7,123 nucleotides of DNA, from positions 1-7,123 of the forward strand of contig JAKLQB010000133.1 in the NCBI GenBank assembly GCA_022013615.1, written 5' to 3'. The notes under the pieces were generated by a model. The model did not search any database. It had not been told where the DNA came from and saw nothing but the letters and a program-made list of their open reading frames with translations. The stretch is from Desulfobacterales bacterium. Its GTDB lineage: Bacteria; Desulfobacterota; DSM-4660; Desulfatiglandales; Desulfatiglandaceae. This document shows positions 1 to 6,108 of the stretch, one piece after another (the first letter of the stretch is position 1; each line of letters starts with the position of its first letter). Made by a program: the position numbers and the translations under genes.

Positions 1-26
1 GGGCTGTATTAGAAAATCCCCCTCAA

Positions 27-47
27 TCCCCCTTTGCAAAAGGGGGA
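27..47. repeat. C/G-rich hairpin repeat
   Basis: A perfect inverted repeat: TCCCCCTTT at 27-35, three-base loop GCA, AAAGGGGGA at 39-47. A partial copy of the left arm (ATCCCCCT) lies just before it at 16-23. It sits downstream of the minus-strand dGTPase-like gene, but neither strand has a clear T tract after the stem, so it looks more like a dispersed intergenic repeat than a classical terminator. C5T3/A3G5 hairpins of this kind are familiar in intergenic DNA of many bacteria; the family assignment is from memory, not a search. Confidence 0.6.
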
Positions 48-81
48 AGTACTCGGAATGCCTGTACTTATTGAGATGTTA

Positions 82-106
82 CAGTTTTTTTAACTAAAAA
101 AAACTG
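82..106. repeat. A/T stem overlapping dGTPase stop codon
   Basis: CAGTTTTTTT at 82-91 and AAAAAAACTG at 97-106 form a 10-bp perfect stem with a five-base loop. The stop codon of the minus-strand gene (94-96) lies in the loop and its last Phe codons in the stem. It could act as a weak end-of-transcript structure, but the stem is A/T-dominated and no T run follows it on the minus strand, so a terminator call is not supported. Confidence 0.35.
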
Positions 107-1269
107 GTTTTTATCTGAGGAAAGAGGTTGTTATGACACTGGTTTAAAAAGTAATCATCCGTCATACCGGCAATAAAATCGCGCACTATCCCAGCTAACG
201 GTGTTCCTTCTCTGTATTCTGGCGATATGCCGTCAAGGAACTTCCTGTAGATATCAGATTCCTCATTACCCGTTTCAAGGTCCTGGAAGTACTTTTCAAA
301 CAGCAATTCAAACATCAGCCGGATTTTTGATGTCTGTTCCTTGACTCTATAATTCTTGTAAATACGCTCTTCATTGAATTTCTTAAGCCTTCTGAGGGCC
401 TCCCCCACTTCATTGCTGAAACTGACATAGGGTTTCTCCAGGCTGTTCGTAATAAGGTCTTCCACGAGACCGTAAACAATGGTTCCGTTGGTATCGCCCA
501 AAACCTGTGTGCAGTCTTTGGGTATGTCTCGCCGGTTTATCAGACCGAGCCTGATGGCATCTTCGATATCACGGCCTATATAGCTTATAGTATCAGCCAT
601 CCTCACCACACACCCTTCCAGGGTCATTGGCCAGATATCCATGGACAGGTTCTCATTTTTTTGATTCATTTCGTCATACAAGGTTTCAAAATTTTTGTCT
701 TTTTGAGGTTCCAATGCCTGAGAATGCAATTCTCCGTCATGGCAGAAGATCCCGTCCAGCACTTGCAGGGTCAAATTCCAGCCTTTCCCTTTGCGCTCAA
801 TCTCCTGAAGGAATCTAACACTCTGTATGTTATGGAAAAACTGACCGATGCCATGTGATTCACAGAGGGAGGAAAGGATTTTTTCGCCGTCATGTCCGAA
901 TGGGGTATGCCCTATGTCGTGTCCAAGTGCTGCAGCCTCGATTAGATCTTCGTTCAGCCTCAGAAGGCGCCCGATGGTTCTTGCAATCTTGGATACAAGC
1001 TGGACATGGAGAACCCGGTGTGTGATATGATCATTTTTAATGAGGTAAAAGACCTGGGTTTTATCTATGTAACGGGAATAGGCCAGAGAATGGAGTATCC
1101 GGTCGGAGTCGACAGAAAAACTCTGTCTGTGCCCCTGATTTATCGCTTCCTCTTCCGTTATTCTTATTGCATACCGACTCAGGCAGGCCCATGGAGAAAG
1201 TCTGGCTTTCTCACTTTCATCCAGATTATCTCTTATTCTTACGAGATTTTTCTTGATCTGTTTATCCAT
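94..1269 (-). CDS. dgt: dGTPase-like HD-domain dNTP triphosphohydrolase
   Basis: This 391-residue cytoplasmic protein belongs to the dGTPase branch of the HD hydrolases, which cleave dNTPs to the deoxynucleoside plus tripolyphosphate and help control dNTP pools. Visible signatures are the N-terminal LSPWA segment (25-29), R57-I-L-H with a following DKTQVF (69-74), THRVLHVQ (83-90, His88 the likely first metal ligand), the HD pair in LGHDIGHTPFGHDGE (115-129, His117-Asp118, with His121 and His126), and VVRMADTISYIGRDIEDA (221-238, Asp226 as last metal ligand). The metal centre therefore looks intact. The length is shorter than E. coli Dgt and matches the dGTPase-like (type 2) group; whether dGTP is the preferred substrate cannot be read from sequence. 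The ATG at 1267-1269 has only a weak purine stretch (GAAAG) upstream. It is transcribed divergently from the rpsB cluster, with no obvious functional tie to it. Confidence 0.87.
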   Translation of the reverse strand: MDKQIKKNLVRIRDNLDESEKARLSPWACLSRYAIRITEEEAINQGHRQSFSVDSDRILHSLAYSRYIDKTQVFYLIKNDHITHRVLHVQLVSKIARTIGRLLRLNEDLIEAAALGHDIGHTPFGHDGEKILSSLCESHGIGQFFHNIQSVRFLQEIERKGKGWNLTLQVLDGIFCHDGELHSQALEPQKDKNFETLYDEMNQKNENLSMDIWPMTLEGCVVRMADTISYIGRDIEDAIRLGLINRRDIPKDCTQVLGDTNGTIVYGLVEDLITNSLEKPYVSFSNEVGEALRRLKKFNEERIYKNYRVKEQTSKIRLMFELLFEKYFQDLETGNEESDIYRKFLDGISPEYREGTPLAGIVRDFIAGMTDDYFLNQCHNNLFPQIKTSFF

Positions 1270-1339
1270 CGTTAATTCTTTCTGCTTTCAGATGGCCGTT
1301 TGGGGAAAAACCCCTACGATCTCGATTATGTGCGTCAAT

Positions 1340-1756
1340 CTACTCAGGTTCTGGGTTCACGGTTCTGGGTTCACGGTTGGTCGCTTTGCGCTCTTCATAT
1401 TTCTTGAGATAGGTGATGAATCCACGAACAGTAGCACGGGTTCGTCTAGCCAGTTCATAAGCACATTTAAATTCGCCGGAAGATATGTACTCTTCGTCCA
1501 AGGCTACATAAAGCTCGCTCTAAACTTCCGTGCAAGACCGTTTGGCGTACCGTAAGAACCTGATGAACTCGGGATTCGTCTCAGAATCGAAACCTTCAGC
1601 AATATTATGCATCGATGATCCGGCAGCATCTTGTATCTGTTTCTTCAACCCGTAGTCCTTCGCAAATCCTGGCTTCTTCGTCAGTCTGTACACTTTTTGA
1701 GTCAATTTGCGTGCCAGTTGCCAAGCCTCAACATCTTCAAACCGTTCAATGTTCAT
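1340..1756 (-). pseudogene. Four-helix-bundle S23/bAvd-type protein, amber-interrupted
   Basis: The frame starts at ATG 1754-1756 behind a GAAGAGAG ribosome site and reads MNIERFEDVEAWQLARKL, a typical opening of the four-helix-bundle family first seen in 23S rRNA intervening sequences and related to the DGR accessory protein Avd. Further family hallmarks are the DAAGSSMHNIAEGF segment and FIRFLRYAKRSCTEV. At codon 79 (1520-1522) there is a TAG. The same frame then continues without any shift: SELYVALDEEYISSGEF, CAYELARRTRATVRGFITYL, KKYEERKA, to a TAG at 1340-1342. With the amber codon read through it would be 138 residues, close to full family length. Relatives carry Gln at this position as I recall them (EVQSEL), so one CAG-to-TAG change explains the break. 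The last dozen or so codons (Thr-Asn-Arg-Glu-Pro onward) are encoded by a 7-bp repeat array. The 78-residue product, if made, lacks the last helices. Function of free-standing members is unknown. Confidence 0.8.
1348..1378. repeat. Heptad array, left arm of S23 locus
   Basis: Four exact-phase 7-mers alternate GTTCTGG, GTTCACG, GTTCTGG, GTTCACG (1348-1375), followed by a partial unit. This gives a perfect 14-bp duplication. The array encodes the C-terminal tail of the interrupted S23-type frame. It is the reverse complement in type of the array at 1771-1799, so the two form inverted arms around the gene. Confidence 0.8.
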
Positions 1757-1770
1757 CTCTCTTCAACCAT

Positions 1771-1799
1771 GAACCGTGAACACTTGAACCGTGAACCAG
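1771..1799. repeat. Heptad array, right arm of S23 locus
   Basis: Units GAACCGT, GAACACT, one extra T, GAACCGT, GAACCAG. The shared 10-mer AACCGTGAAC (1772-1781, 1787-1796) is the reverse complement of GTTCACGGTT found twice on the other side of the gene (1355-1364, 1369-1378). It lies about 15 bp upstream of the S23-type start codon on the minus strand. Confidence 0.8.
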
Positions 1800-1933
1800 T
1801 TACCTTTACTAAAGATAAAATTGCTGGCGAATCATTTTTTTACTTGAAAAAAAGATTTGGCAATGTTAAAAGAAAAAGTTTGTAAATTTCAGGTTCTTAT
1901 AAGCCAAATGTGCTTAAAAACAAAATCTGAATC

Positions 1934-1961
1934 TTGAGGCGAATTTTCGCCAAAATATATC
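1934..1961 (+). promoter_or_regulatory. Candidate rpsB promoter with palindromic spacer
   Basis: TTGAGG (1934-1939) and TATATC (1956-1961) are separated by 16 bp, an acceptable sigma-70-like pair. The spacer region carries a perfect 14-bp palindrome GGCGAATTTTCGCC (1938-1951), placed where a repressor could block polymerase. The gap from 1800 to 2104 otherwise holds an A/T-rich tract with a T7/A7 stem (1835-1853), an inverted repeat (1955-2000) and the leader structure. The promoter call rests only on hexamer resemblance and location upstream of the first + strand gene. Confidence 0.3.
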
Positions 1962-2000
1962 AGGATTGATTTAGAAGCTCAAGGTCGAAATCTGATATAT
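1955..2000 (+). repeat. Inverted repeat upstream of rpsB
   Basis: ATATATCAGGATT (1955-1967) pairs with AATCTGATATAT (1989-2000), complementary along the full length except for one extra G, leaving a loop of about 21 bases. It overlaps the candidate -10 box and so could be an operator, or the start of a structured leader if transcription begins nearby. Confidence 0.4.
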
Positions 2001-2022
2001 AAAATTCACATGCTCAGAATTT

Positions 2023-2083
2023 TGCCGGGTGCCCTGCATGCCTCAGGGTGCATGACATTCTGGGCAGAGGAAAAACCGTGGCA
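2023..2083 (+). promoter_or_regulatory. Candidate structured leader of rpsB
   Basis: Three nested pairings can be drawn just before the ribosome site. TGCCGG (2023-2028) pairs with CC..GGCA (2076-2083, two-base GT bulge), TGCCC (2030-2034) with GGGCA (2062-2066), and TGCA (2035-2038) with TGCA (2049-2052). An alternative inner stem is CCCTG/CAGGG. In E. coli the rpsB leader is the target of autogenous repression by S2, so a structured element here is plausible, but no match to a known leader family was established. Confidence 0.3.
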
Positions 2084-2104
2084 TAGAAATCTAAGGAGGA
2101 TTAA

Positions 2105-2968
2105 ATGGCAGCAGTTATTAACATGAAAGAACTTCTGGAGGCAGGTGTTCATTTCGGACACCAGACAAGACGTTGGAACCCCAAGATGAAACCTTATATA
2201 TTTGGAGCACGCAATGGGATCCATATCATTGACCTTCAAAAAACCGTCAGGCTTTTTAAGACCACCTATGAATTCATTGTAAGGACAGTGTCTGAAGGGT
2301 ATCCGGTTCTTTTTGTAGGCACAAAAAAACAGGGCCATGACTCTATTGTCGAAGAAAGTGAACGTTGCGGCATGTTTTTTATAGTGAACCGCTGGCTGGG
2401 AGGCACACTTACTAACTTCCAGACCATCAAAAAAAGCATCAAACGCCTGAAAGACATTGAACGTATGAAAGAGGATGGATCAATAAATCGCTATACTAAA
2501 AAAGAAATCCTAAAGATGGAAAAGGAGTTGTTTAAACTGGAAAGAAACCTCGGGGGTATAAAGAATATGGACGAGCTACCCGGGGCTATTTTCGTAGTTG
2601 ATCCCAGGAGAGAAAAAATCGCCGTTAAAGAAGGCAGAAAACTTGGAATTCCGGTGATCGCCATTGCAGATTCTAACTGCGATCCTGACGAAATAGACTT
2701 TATCCTTCCAGGTAATGATGATGCCATTCGAGCCATCAGATTGTTTTGCGCAAAGATTGCCGATGCATGCATCGAAGGACATAATCTGGCCGAAGAGCGA
2801 TTAAGGGCAGAGGCTGAACTGCTTAAAGAACAAGAAATTACCGAAGCAGAGGTAATTGTATCCGATGAACGTGAAGAGGGAGGCCCTGAAGTCATCATTC
2901 TCCCGAAAAAGGAAGAAGCAGCCGTTGAGGTAGAATCTCAGGAAACAGCCGTTGAGGTTGATGATTGA
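2105..2968 (+). CDS. rpsB: 30S ribosomal protein S2
   Basis: S2 binds late to the 30S subunit near the head-body junction and is needed to recruit S1. The N-terminus ([27 protein letters not shown], in residues 7-33) and the internal blocks [11 protein letters not shown] and [15 protein letters not shown] are diagnostic of bacterial S2. A strong AAGGAGGA site at 2093-2100 fixes the ATG at 2105. At 287 residues it is longer than E. coli S2 (241). The excess is a C-terminal tail of about 45 residues from roughly residue 240, rich in Glu and Val and probably disordered, containing AAVEVES and TAVEVDD copies encoded by a 13-bp direct repeat. The stop codon lies inside a 7-bp repeat array. It is the first gene of the translation-envelope cluster, 83 bp before tsf. 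Confidence 0.98.
   Translation: MAAVINMKELLEAGVHFGHQTRRWNPKMKPYIFGARNGIHIIDLQKTVRLFKTTYEFIVRTVSEGYPVLFVGTKKQGHDSIVEESERCGMFFIVNRWLGGTLTNFQTIKKSIKRLKDIERMKEDGSINRYTKKEILKMEKELFKLERNLGGIKNMDELPGAIFVVDPRREKIAVKEGRKLGIPVIAIADSNCDPDEIDFILPGNDDAIRAIRLFCAKIADACIEGHNLAEERLRAEAELLKEQEITEAEVIVSDEREEGGPEVIILPKKEEAAVEVESQETAVEVDD
2919..2958 (+). repeat. 13-bp in-frame direct repeat in rpsB tail
   Basis: CAGCCGTTGAGGT occurs at 2919-2931 and 2946-2958, offset by 27 bp or nine codons, so both copies encode Ala-Val-Glu-Val. This is consistent with a recent in-frame tandem duplication of nine codons in the acidic S2 tail. Confidence 0.75.
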
Positions 2969-3027
2969 TGATTGAAAATCACAAATAGACAATAGGCAAT
3001 TGACAATAGTCAATAGTCAACAGTCAA
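2958..3027. repeat. Ten-unit heptad array at rpsB end
   Basis: Ten consecutive 7-mers run in perfect phase: TTGATGA, TTGATGA, TTGAAAA, TCACAAA, TAGACAA, TAGGCAA, TTGACAA, TAGTCAA, TAGTCAA, CAGTCAA. The array starts within the last codons of rpsB and supplies its TGA stop (2966-2968). It fills most of the 83-bp rpsB-tsf gap and ends about 10 bases before the tsf ribosome site. No inverted partner array is seen here. Confidence 0.8.
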
Positions 3028-3051
3028 TCCAGAAACGAAGGGAGATTTAAA

Positions 3052-3651
3052 TTGACAGTTAGCACTTCACAGGTAAAAGAGTTAAGAGAAAAGACGGGCG
3101 TCGGCATCATGGACTGCAAGACGGCCCTTAAAGAATGTGATGGAGATATTAACAAGGCTATTGATTATTTGCGTAAAAAAGGCATTGCAACCGCCAAAAA
3201 GCGGAGTAGCCGCACTACATCTCAAGGACAGGTGATGTCTTACATCCACGCCGGAGGTAAGATCGGAGTCCTTGTGGAAGTGAATTGTGAAACCGATTTT
3301 ACAGGTAAGAATGAAGATTTTGCGATTTTTGTGAAAGACCTGGCCATTCAGATTGCAGCGACCAGTCCAGTCGCCATTGATCGAGAAAGTATCCCCCAGG
3401 ATATCCTTGAAAAGGAAAGGGAAATTTATGCCACCCAGGCAAAAGAATCGGGCAAGCCTGAGAAAGTGATCGAAAAAATTGTGGAAGGAAAGCTGAAAAA
3501 GTTTTTTGCTGAGGCCTGCCTCCTGGAGCAGCCTTTTGTTAAAAACCCCGATATCACCATTCAGGATCTCATAAATGAGATGATTGCCAAGACAGGGGAA
3601 AATATTGTGATGCGCAGGTTCGTTCGATTCCAGCTCGGAGAGAGTGATTAG
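3052..3651 (+). CDS. tsf: Elongation factor Ts
   Basis: EF-Ts is the cytoplasmic nucleotide-exchange factor that releases GDP from EF-Tu. The N-terminal UBA-like module is clear (VKELREKTGVGIMDCKTALK, residues 8-27, then AIDYLRKKG), followed by the exchange-core segment with VEVNCETDF (76-83). The usual TDFV is TDFT here. The protein has 199 residues, the compact form with a single core repeat as in Thermus and many Desulfobacterota, against about 283 in E. coli. The start is TTG at 3052, preceded by GAAGGGAGA (3037-3045). The next in-frame Met (residue 20) would cut away the UBA module, so TTG is the better choice. It follows rpsB as in most bacteria and is presumably co-transcribed with it. 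Confidence 0.97.
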   Translation: MTVSTSQVKELREKTGVGIMDCKTALKECDGDINKAIDYLRKKGIATAKKRSSRTTSQGQVMSYIHAGGKIGVLVEVNCETDFTGKNEDFAIFVKDLAIQIAATSPVAIDRESIPQDILEKEREIYATQAKESGKPEKVIEKIVEGKLKKFFAEACLLEQPFVKNPDITIQDLINEMIAKTGENIVMRRFVRFQLGESD

Positions 3652-3672
3652 CCCCGTTTCGCTGGACTGTGC

Positions 3673-3700
3673 GGTAGGTAGGTAGTAGGTAATAGTCAAA
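3673..3700. repeat. Short heptad array after tsf
   Basis: Units GGTAGGT, AGGTAGT, AGGTAAT, AGTCAAA run in 7-bp phase starting 22 bases after the tsf stop. The end can fold as GGTAAT (3688-3693) with ATTACC (3700-3705). No T tract follows, so it is not a convincing terminator. The core heptamer resembles the array near uppS (AGTAGG type). Confidence 0.55.
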
Positions 3701-3743
3701 TTACCACCCCTAAAAGGGTCCAAATATGTAAATAAAATGAATT

Positions 3744-3796
3744 CAAATGACAAAGGTCAAAGCCCAAATTTCAAATGAATGTCAAATGACAAATGC
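3744..3796. repeat. Heptad array, left arm in tsf-pyrH gap
   Basis: Units CAAATGA, CAAAGGT, CAAAGCC, CAAATTT, CAAATGA, a four-base slip, CAAATGA, CAAATGC. The invariant CAAA every 7 bp is striking. It is the inverted partner of the array at 3894-3949, with which it could form a long imperfect hairpin. Confidence 0.8.
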
Positions 3797-3859
3797 TTAA
3801 AAATATATGTCCACCCATTAATTCAAACGCAGCCTACATTTGTGAAGATGCACAATGGG

Positions 3860-3884
3860 AAAAAGATAAATAATTGATCTTTTT
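3860..3884 (+). other. A/T hairpin between paired arrays
   Basis: AAAAAGAT (3860-3867) and ATCTTTTT (3877-3884) form an 8-bp perfect stem, nine-base loop, ending in five T on the + strand. It lies in the core between the inverted heptad arrays. It might weaken transcription between tsf and pyrH, but the stem is too poor in G/C for a confident terminator. Confidence 0.25.
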
Positions 3885-3893
3885 GGGAAACAT

Positions 3894-3949
3894 TTTGACA
3901 TTGGGGTTTTGGATTTGATTTGACATTTGGATTTTGTCATTTGAACTTT
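3894..3949. repeat. Heptad array, right arm in tsf-pyrH gap
   Basis: Read on the minus strand, 7-mers AAAGTTC, AAATGAC, AAAATCC, AAATGTC, AAATCAA run in phase, then continue with a slipped phase. They share the AAATGAC core with the array at 3744-3796, in opposite orientation. Two exact TTGACA hexamers occur here (3895-3900, 3920-3925) as by-products of the repeat; neither has a convincing -10 box at normal spacing. Confidence 0.75.
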
Positions 3950-4034
3950 ATTCCATAGGGCTTCACAAATCACCATCTAACACGCATGGCAGAGCTGGGA
4001 TTAAGTAATAAATGGATAATTCAGGAGTATGTGG

Positions 4035-4766
4035 ATGAAGGCTAAGCAGCCCTGTTTCAAACGCATCCTGCTCAAATTAAGCGGAGAGGCCCTGATGGGG
4101 GAAGAATCCTTTGGCATCGATCCCTCAGTGCTTGAAGAAGTGGCATCTGAGATATCCTCAGTACACAAACTTGGGGTCGAAGTGGCAATTGTGATTGGCG
4201 GCGGGAATATATTCAGGGGGCTTCAGTCTGCTAAATACGGTGTGGGACGCGTTGCGGCTGATTACATGGGCATGCTGGCAACTGTTATAAATGCCCTTGC
4301 GCTAAGTGAAGCATTACAGCGTATGGGAGCCGAAACAAGAGTCATGACCGCCATCGATATGATCAAGATTGCCGAGCCTTATGTGAGAGGGAGGGCTATC
4401 AGCCACCTGTCGAATAACTGCATTGTGCTTTTTGGGGCCGGCACCGGCAACCCCTTTTTCACAACAGATACTGCGGCAGCTCTCAGGGCTATGGAAATTG
4501 ACGCTGATATCCTCATGAAGGCAACAAAGGTGGACGGGGTTTATGACGCTGATCCTGAATTAGAGCCTTCTGCCAGAAAATTCCCCCAGATGACTTACCG
4601 TGAGGTGATAAAAAGGAATTTAAAGGTTATGGACCTGACCGGTGTTTCATTGGCCATGGGTCAGGAATTGCCGATAATTGTCTTTAACCTTAGAAAAAAA
4701 GGTAATATTATAAAGGCTGTTAACGGAGAAAAGGTTGGGACTTTAATAACAGGGGAACCATCATGA
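4035..4766 (+). CDS. pyrH: Uridylate kinase (UMP kinase)
   Basis: PyrH phosphorylates UMP to UDP with ATP in pyrimidine nucleotide synthesis, acting as a cytoplasmic hexamer of the amino-acid-kinase fold. Motifs, numbered from the chosen start, are [11 protein letters not shown] (10-20, phosphate-binding Lys14), IGGGNIFRG (54-62), [16 protein letters not shown] (75-90, UMP site with Asp76), [15 protein letters not shown] (134-148), and [13 protein letters not shown], the ATP-site region. It has 243 residues, normal for the family. An ATG at 4029 is possible in the same frame, but CAGGAG at 4022-4027 would be only one base away. The ATG at 4035 leaves seven bases and is preferred. A 383-bp repeat-rich gap separates it from tsf, while the next gene overlaps, so pyrH-frr are translationally linked. 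Confidence 0.97.
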   Translation: MKAKQPCFKRILLKLSGEALMGEESFGIDPSVLEEVASEISSVHKLGVEVAIVIGGGNIFRGLQSAKYGVGRVAADYMGMLATVINALALSEALQRMGAETRVMTAIDMIKIAEPYVRGRAISHLSNNCIVLFGAGTGNPFFTTDTAAALRAMEIDADILMKATKVDGVYDADPELEPSARKFPQMTYREVIKRNLKVMDLTGVSLAMGQELPIIVFNLRKKGNIIKAVNGEKVGTLITGEPS

Positions 4767-5320
4767 AGGATGAAATCATTTCCGAACTGCGGGAAAAAAT
4801 GAGCAAGACCGGGGAAGCCCTGAAAAGAGACTTCAAAAAGATAAGAACTGGTCGTGCTTCCACAGCGTTACTGGACGGCATCAAGGTCCAATGTTACGAT
4901 ACTCAAATGCCGGTGGAACAGGTTGCATCAATTTCTGTGCCTGAAAGCCGGCTTATCACCATTCAGCCATGGGATCAGTCTATAATTACGGAGATAGAAA
5001 AAAGCATTCTGAAATCCGAATTGGGTCTGACCCCCATGAATGATGGCAAGATTATCAGAATAGCCATCCCCCCGTTGACTGAGGAAAGGCGAAAAGAGCT
5101 GGCAAAATTGGCAAAAAAAATGGCAGAGGAGAGCAAAATTGCTCTCCGTAACCACAGGCGAGAAGCCAATGAAATGTTCAAAGAGCTGGAAAACGAAAAA
5201 GAGATCTCAGAAGATGAATTGTACAAATCCCATGACGATGTACAAAAAATAACGGACGACTTTATAAAAAAAATAGACGAAATCACCGCCGAAAAAGAAA
5301 AAGAAATAATGGAATTCTAA
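4763..5320 (+). CDS. frr: Ribosome recycling factor
   Basis: RRF works with EF-G to split post-termination ribosomes in the cytoplasm. The 185-residue length is standard. The first half of the three-helix domain holds [10 protein letters not shown] (24-33), then the beta domain with [14 protein letters not shown] (58-71). The return helices hold [17 protein letters not shown] (103-119) and [11 protein letters not shown] (127-137), whose Arg residues (129, 132, 133) contact rRNA in family members. The ATG overlaps the pyrH stop as ATGA (4763-4766), with AGGGGA (4751-4756) as ribosome site inside pyrH, typical of translational coupling. The C-terminus is rich in Lys and Glu, as expected for the long helix. 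Confidence 0.97.
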   Translation: MKDEIISELREKMSKTGEALKRDFKKIRTGRASTALLDGIKVQCYDTQMPVEQVASISVPESRLITIQPWDQSIITEIEKSILKSELGLTPMNDGKIIRIAIPPLTEERRKELAKLAKKMAEESKIALRNHRREANEMFKELENEKEISEDELYKSHDDVQKITDDFIKKIDEITAEKEKEIMEF

Positions 5321-5324
5321 CTCC

Positions 5325-5357
5325 TCAATTCCTTAATCCCTCAATTTTTTCAATTCC
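5325..5357. repeat. Weak heptad-like tract between frr and uppS
   Basis: TCAATTC, CTTAATC, CCTCAAT and then a T run and CAATTCC give a rough 7-bp rhythm over the 59-bp gap. Conservation is much lower than in the other arrays, and a simple C/T/A-rich tract is an alternative reading. Confidence 0.35.
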
Positions 5358-5379
5358 CTGCATCTACAAACAGGACAGT

Positions 5380-6108
5380 ATGACCTTGATTGATCCAAAT
5401 AAAATACCCAAGCATGTGGCAGTTATTATGGACGGCAATGGCAGGTGGGCCAAGAAAAGAGGTATTAACAGATTTCTTGGGCATGAGAAGGGAACGGAAG
5501 CCGTAAGGGAAATCGTCAGAACCAGCCGTGAAATTGGAATTCAGTGGCTCACCCTATATGCATTTTCCGAAGAAAACTGGAAAAGGTCTAAACTTGAAAT
5601 CCAGGCCCTCATGAAGCTCCTGAAGCGTTTTCTCAAGGGCGAACTGAAAGAGATGCAGGAAAACGGCATACGGCTCCAAACCATAGGAAGGACCCGGAAA
5701 CTGCCTGATGATACAAGGAAAATACTCCTTGAGACCATGGAAAAAACCGCCTCCAACAAAGATATGGTCCTCACGTTGGCCCTCAGCTATGGGGGGAGGC
5801 AAGAAATCGCAGACGCTATCAGAAAAATAGCCACGAGAATCGAAGATGGTGGGATATCTGCCAATGACATCTCGGAGCAACTGATATCAAAGTTCATGTA
5901 TATGTCAGACATGCCCGATCCTGACTTGCTGATCAGAACAAGCGGTGAATATCGTGTTAGTAATTTCCTTCTGTGGCAGATTGCATATACTGAAATCTAT
6001 GTCACACCCACCCTGTGGCCGGACTTCGGGAAGGAAGAGTACTTGGCGGCTATCCAGGATTTTCAGGGAAGGGAGAGACGGTTCGGGGCTACTGGCAGTA
6101 GGGAGTAG
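5380..6108 (+). CDS. uppS: Isoprenyl transferase (undecaprenyl diphosphate synthase)
   Basis: This cis-prenyltransferase adds isopentenyl units to farnesyl diphosphate to make the C55 carrier for peptidoglycan and other envelope polymers; it acts at the inner face of the membrane. Family motifs are complete: HVAVIMDGNGRWAKKRG (12-28, catalytic Asp18), GHEKG (34-38), TLYAFSEENWKR (58-69), LALSYGGRQEI (133-143), DPDLLIRTSGEYRVSNFLLW (180-199) and the following QIAYTEIY (Glu205). Its 242 residues match the family closely. The ATG at 5380 follows AGGA (5372-5375). Product chain length is assumed to be C55 from context, since bacteria with one copy use it for this. The last few residues after FGATG (235-239) and the TAG stop are encoded by a 7-bp repeat array, so the native C-terminus may have been replaced, with no catalytic residue affected. 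Confidence 0.96.
   Translation: MTLIDPNKIPKHVAVIMDGNGRWAKKRGINRFLGHEKGTEAVREIVRTSREIGIQWLTLYAFSEENWKRSKLEIQALMKLLKRFLKGELKEMQENGIRLQTIGRTRKLPDDTRKILLETMEKTASNKDMVLTLALSYGGRQEIADAIRKIATRIEDGGISANDISEQLISKFMYMSDMPDPDLLIRTSGEYRVSNFLLWQIAYTEIYVTPTLWPDFGKEEYLAAIQDFQGRERRFGATGSRE

Noticed and set aside
1302..1314. GGGG-AAAAA-CCCC as a terminator between the two minus-strand genes
   Set aside because: The stem is only four base pairs and no T tract follows on the minus strand.
1253..1555. A 100-codon + strand frame opposite the S23-type gene
   Set aside because: It is antisense to a recognisable family protein, has no ribosome site and no family-like composition; it is a shadow frame.
1340..1756. 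A 23S rRNA intervening sequence
   Set aside because: The gene family matches, but no rRNA sequence flanks it here; the neighbours are a dGTPase-like gene and rpsB.
1835..1853. T7/A7 hairpin as a terminator
   Set aside because: Pure A/T stem in an upstream region with no gene ending nearby on either strand; likely compositional.
2491..2898. A 135-codon minus-strand frame inside rpsB
   Set aside because: Ser-rich translation opposite a Lys/Glu-rich S2 region, the usual signature of an antisense shadow.
3082..3753. A 223-codon minus-strand frame covering tsf
   Set aside because: It lies wholly opposite a clear EF-Ts gene and its repeats; length is explained by codon bias of tsf on the other strand.
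3895..3925. Two TTGACA hexamers as a promoter for pyrH
   Set aside because: They arise from the repeat unit itself and no reasonable -10 box lies 16-18 bp downstream of either.
1348..3949. CRISPR array
   Set aside because: Units are 7 bp, contiguous and degenerate with no unique spacers, and there are no cas genes.
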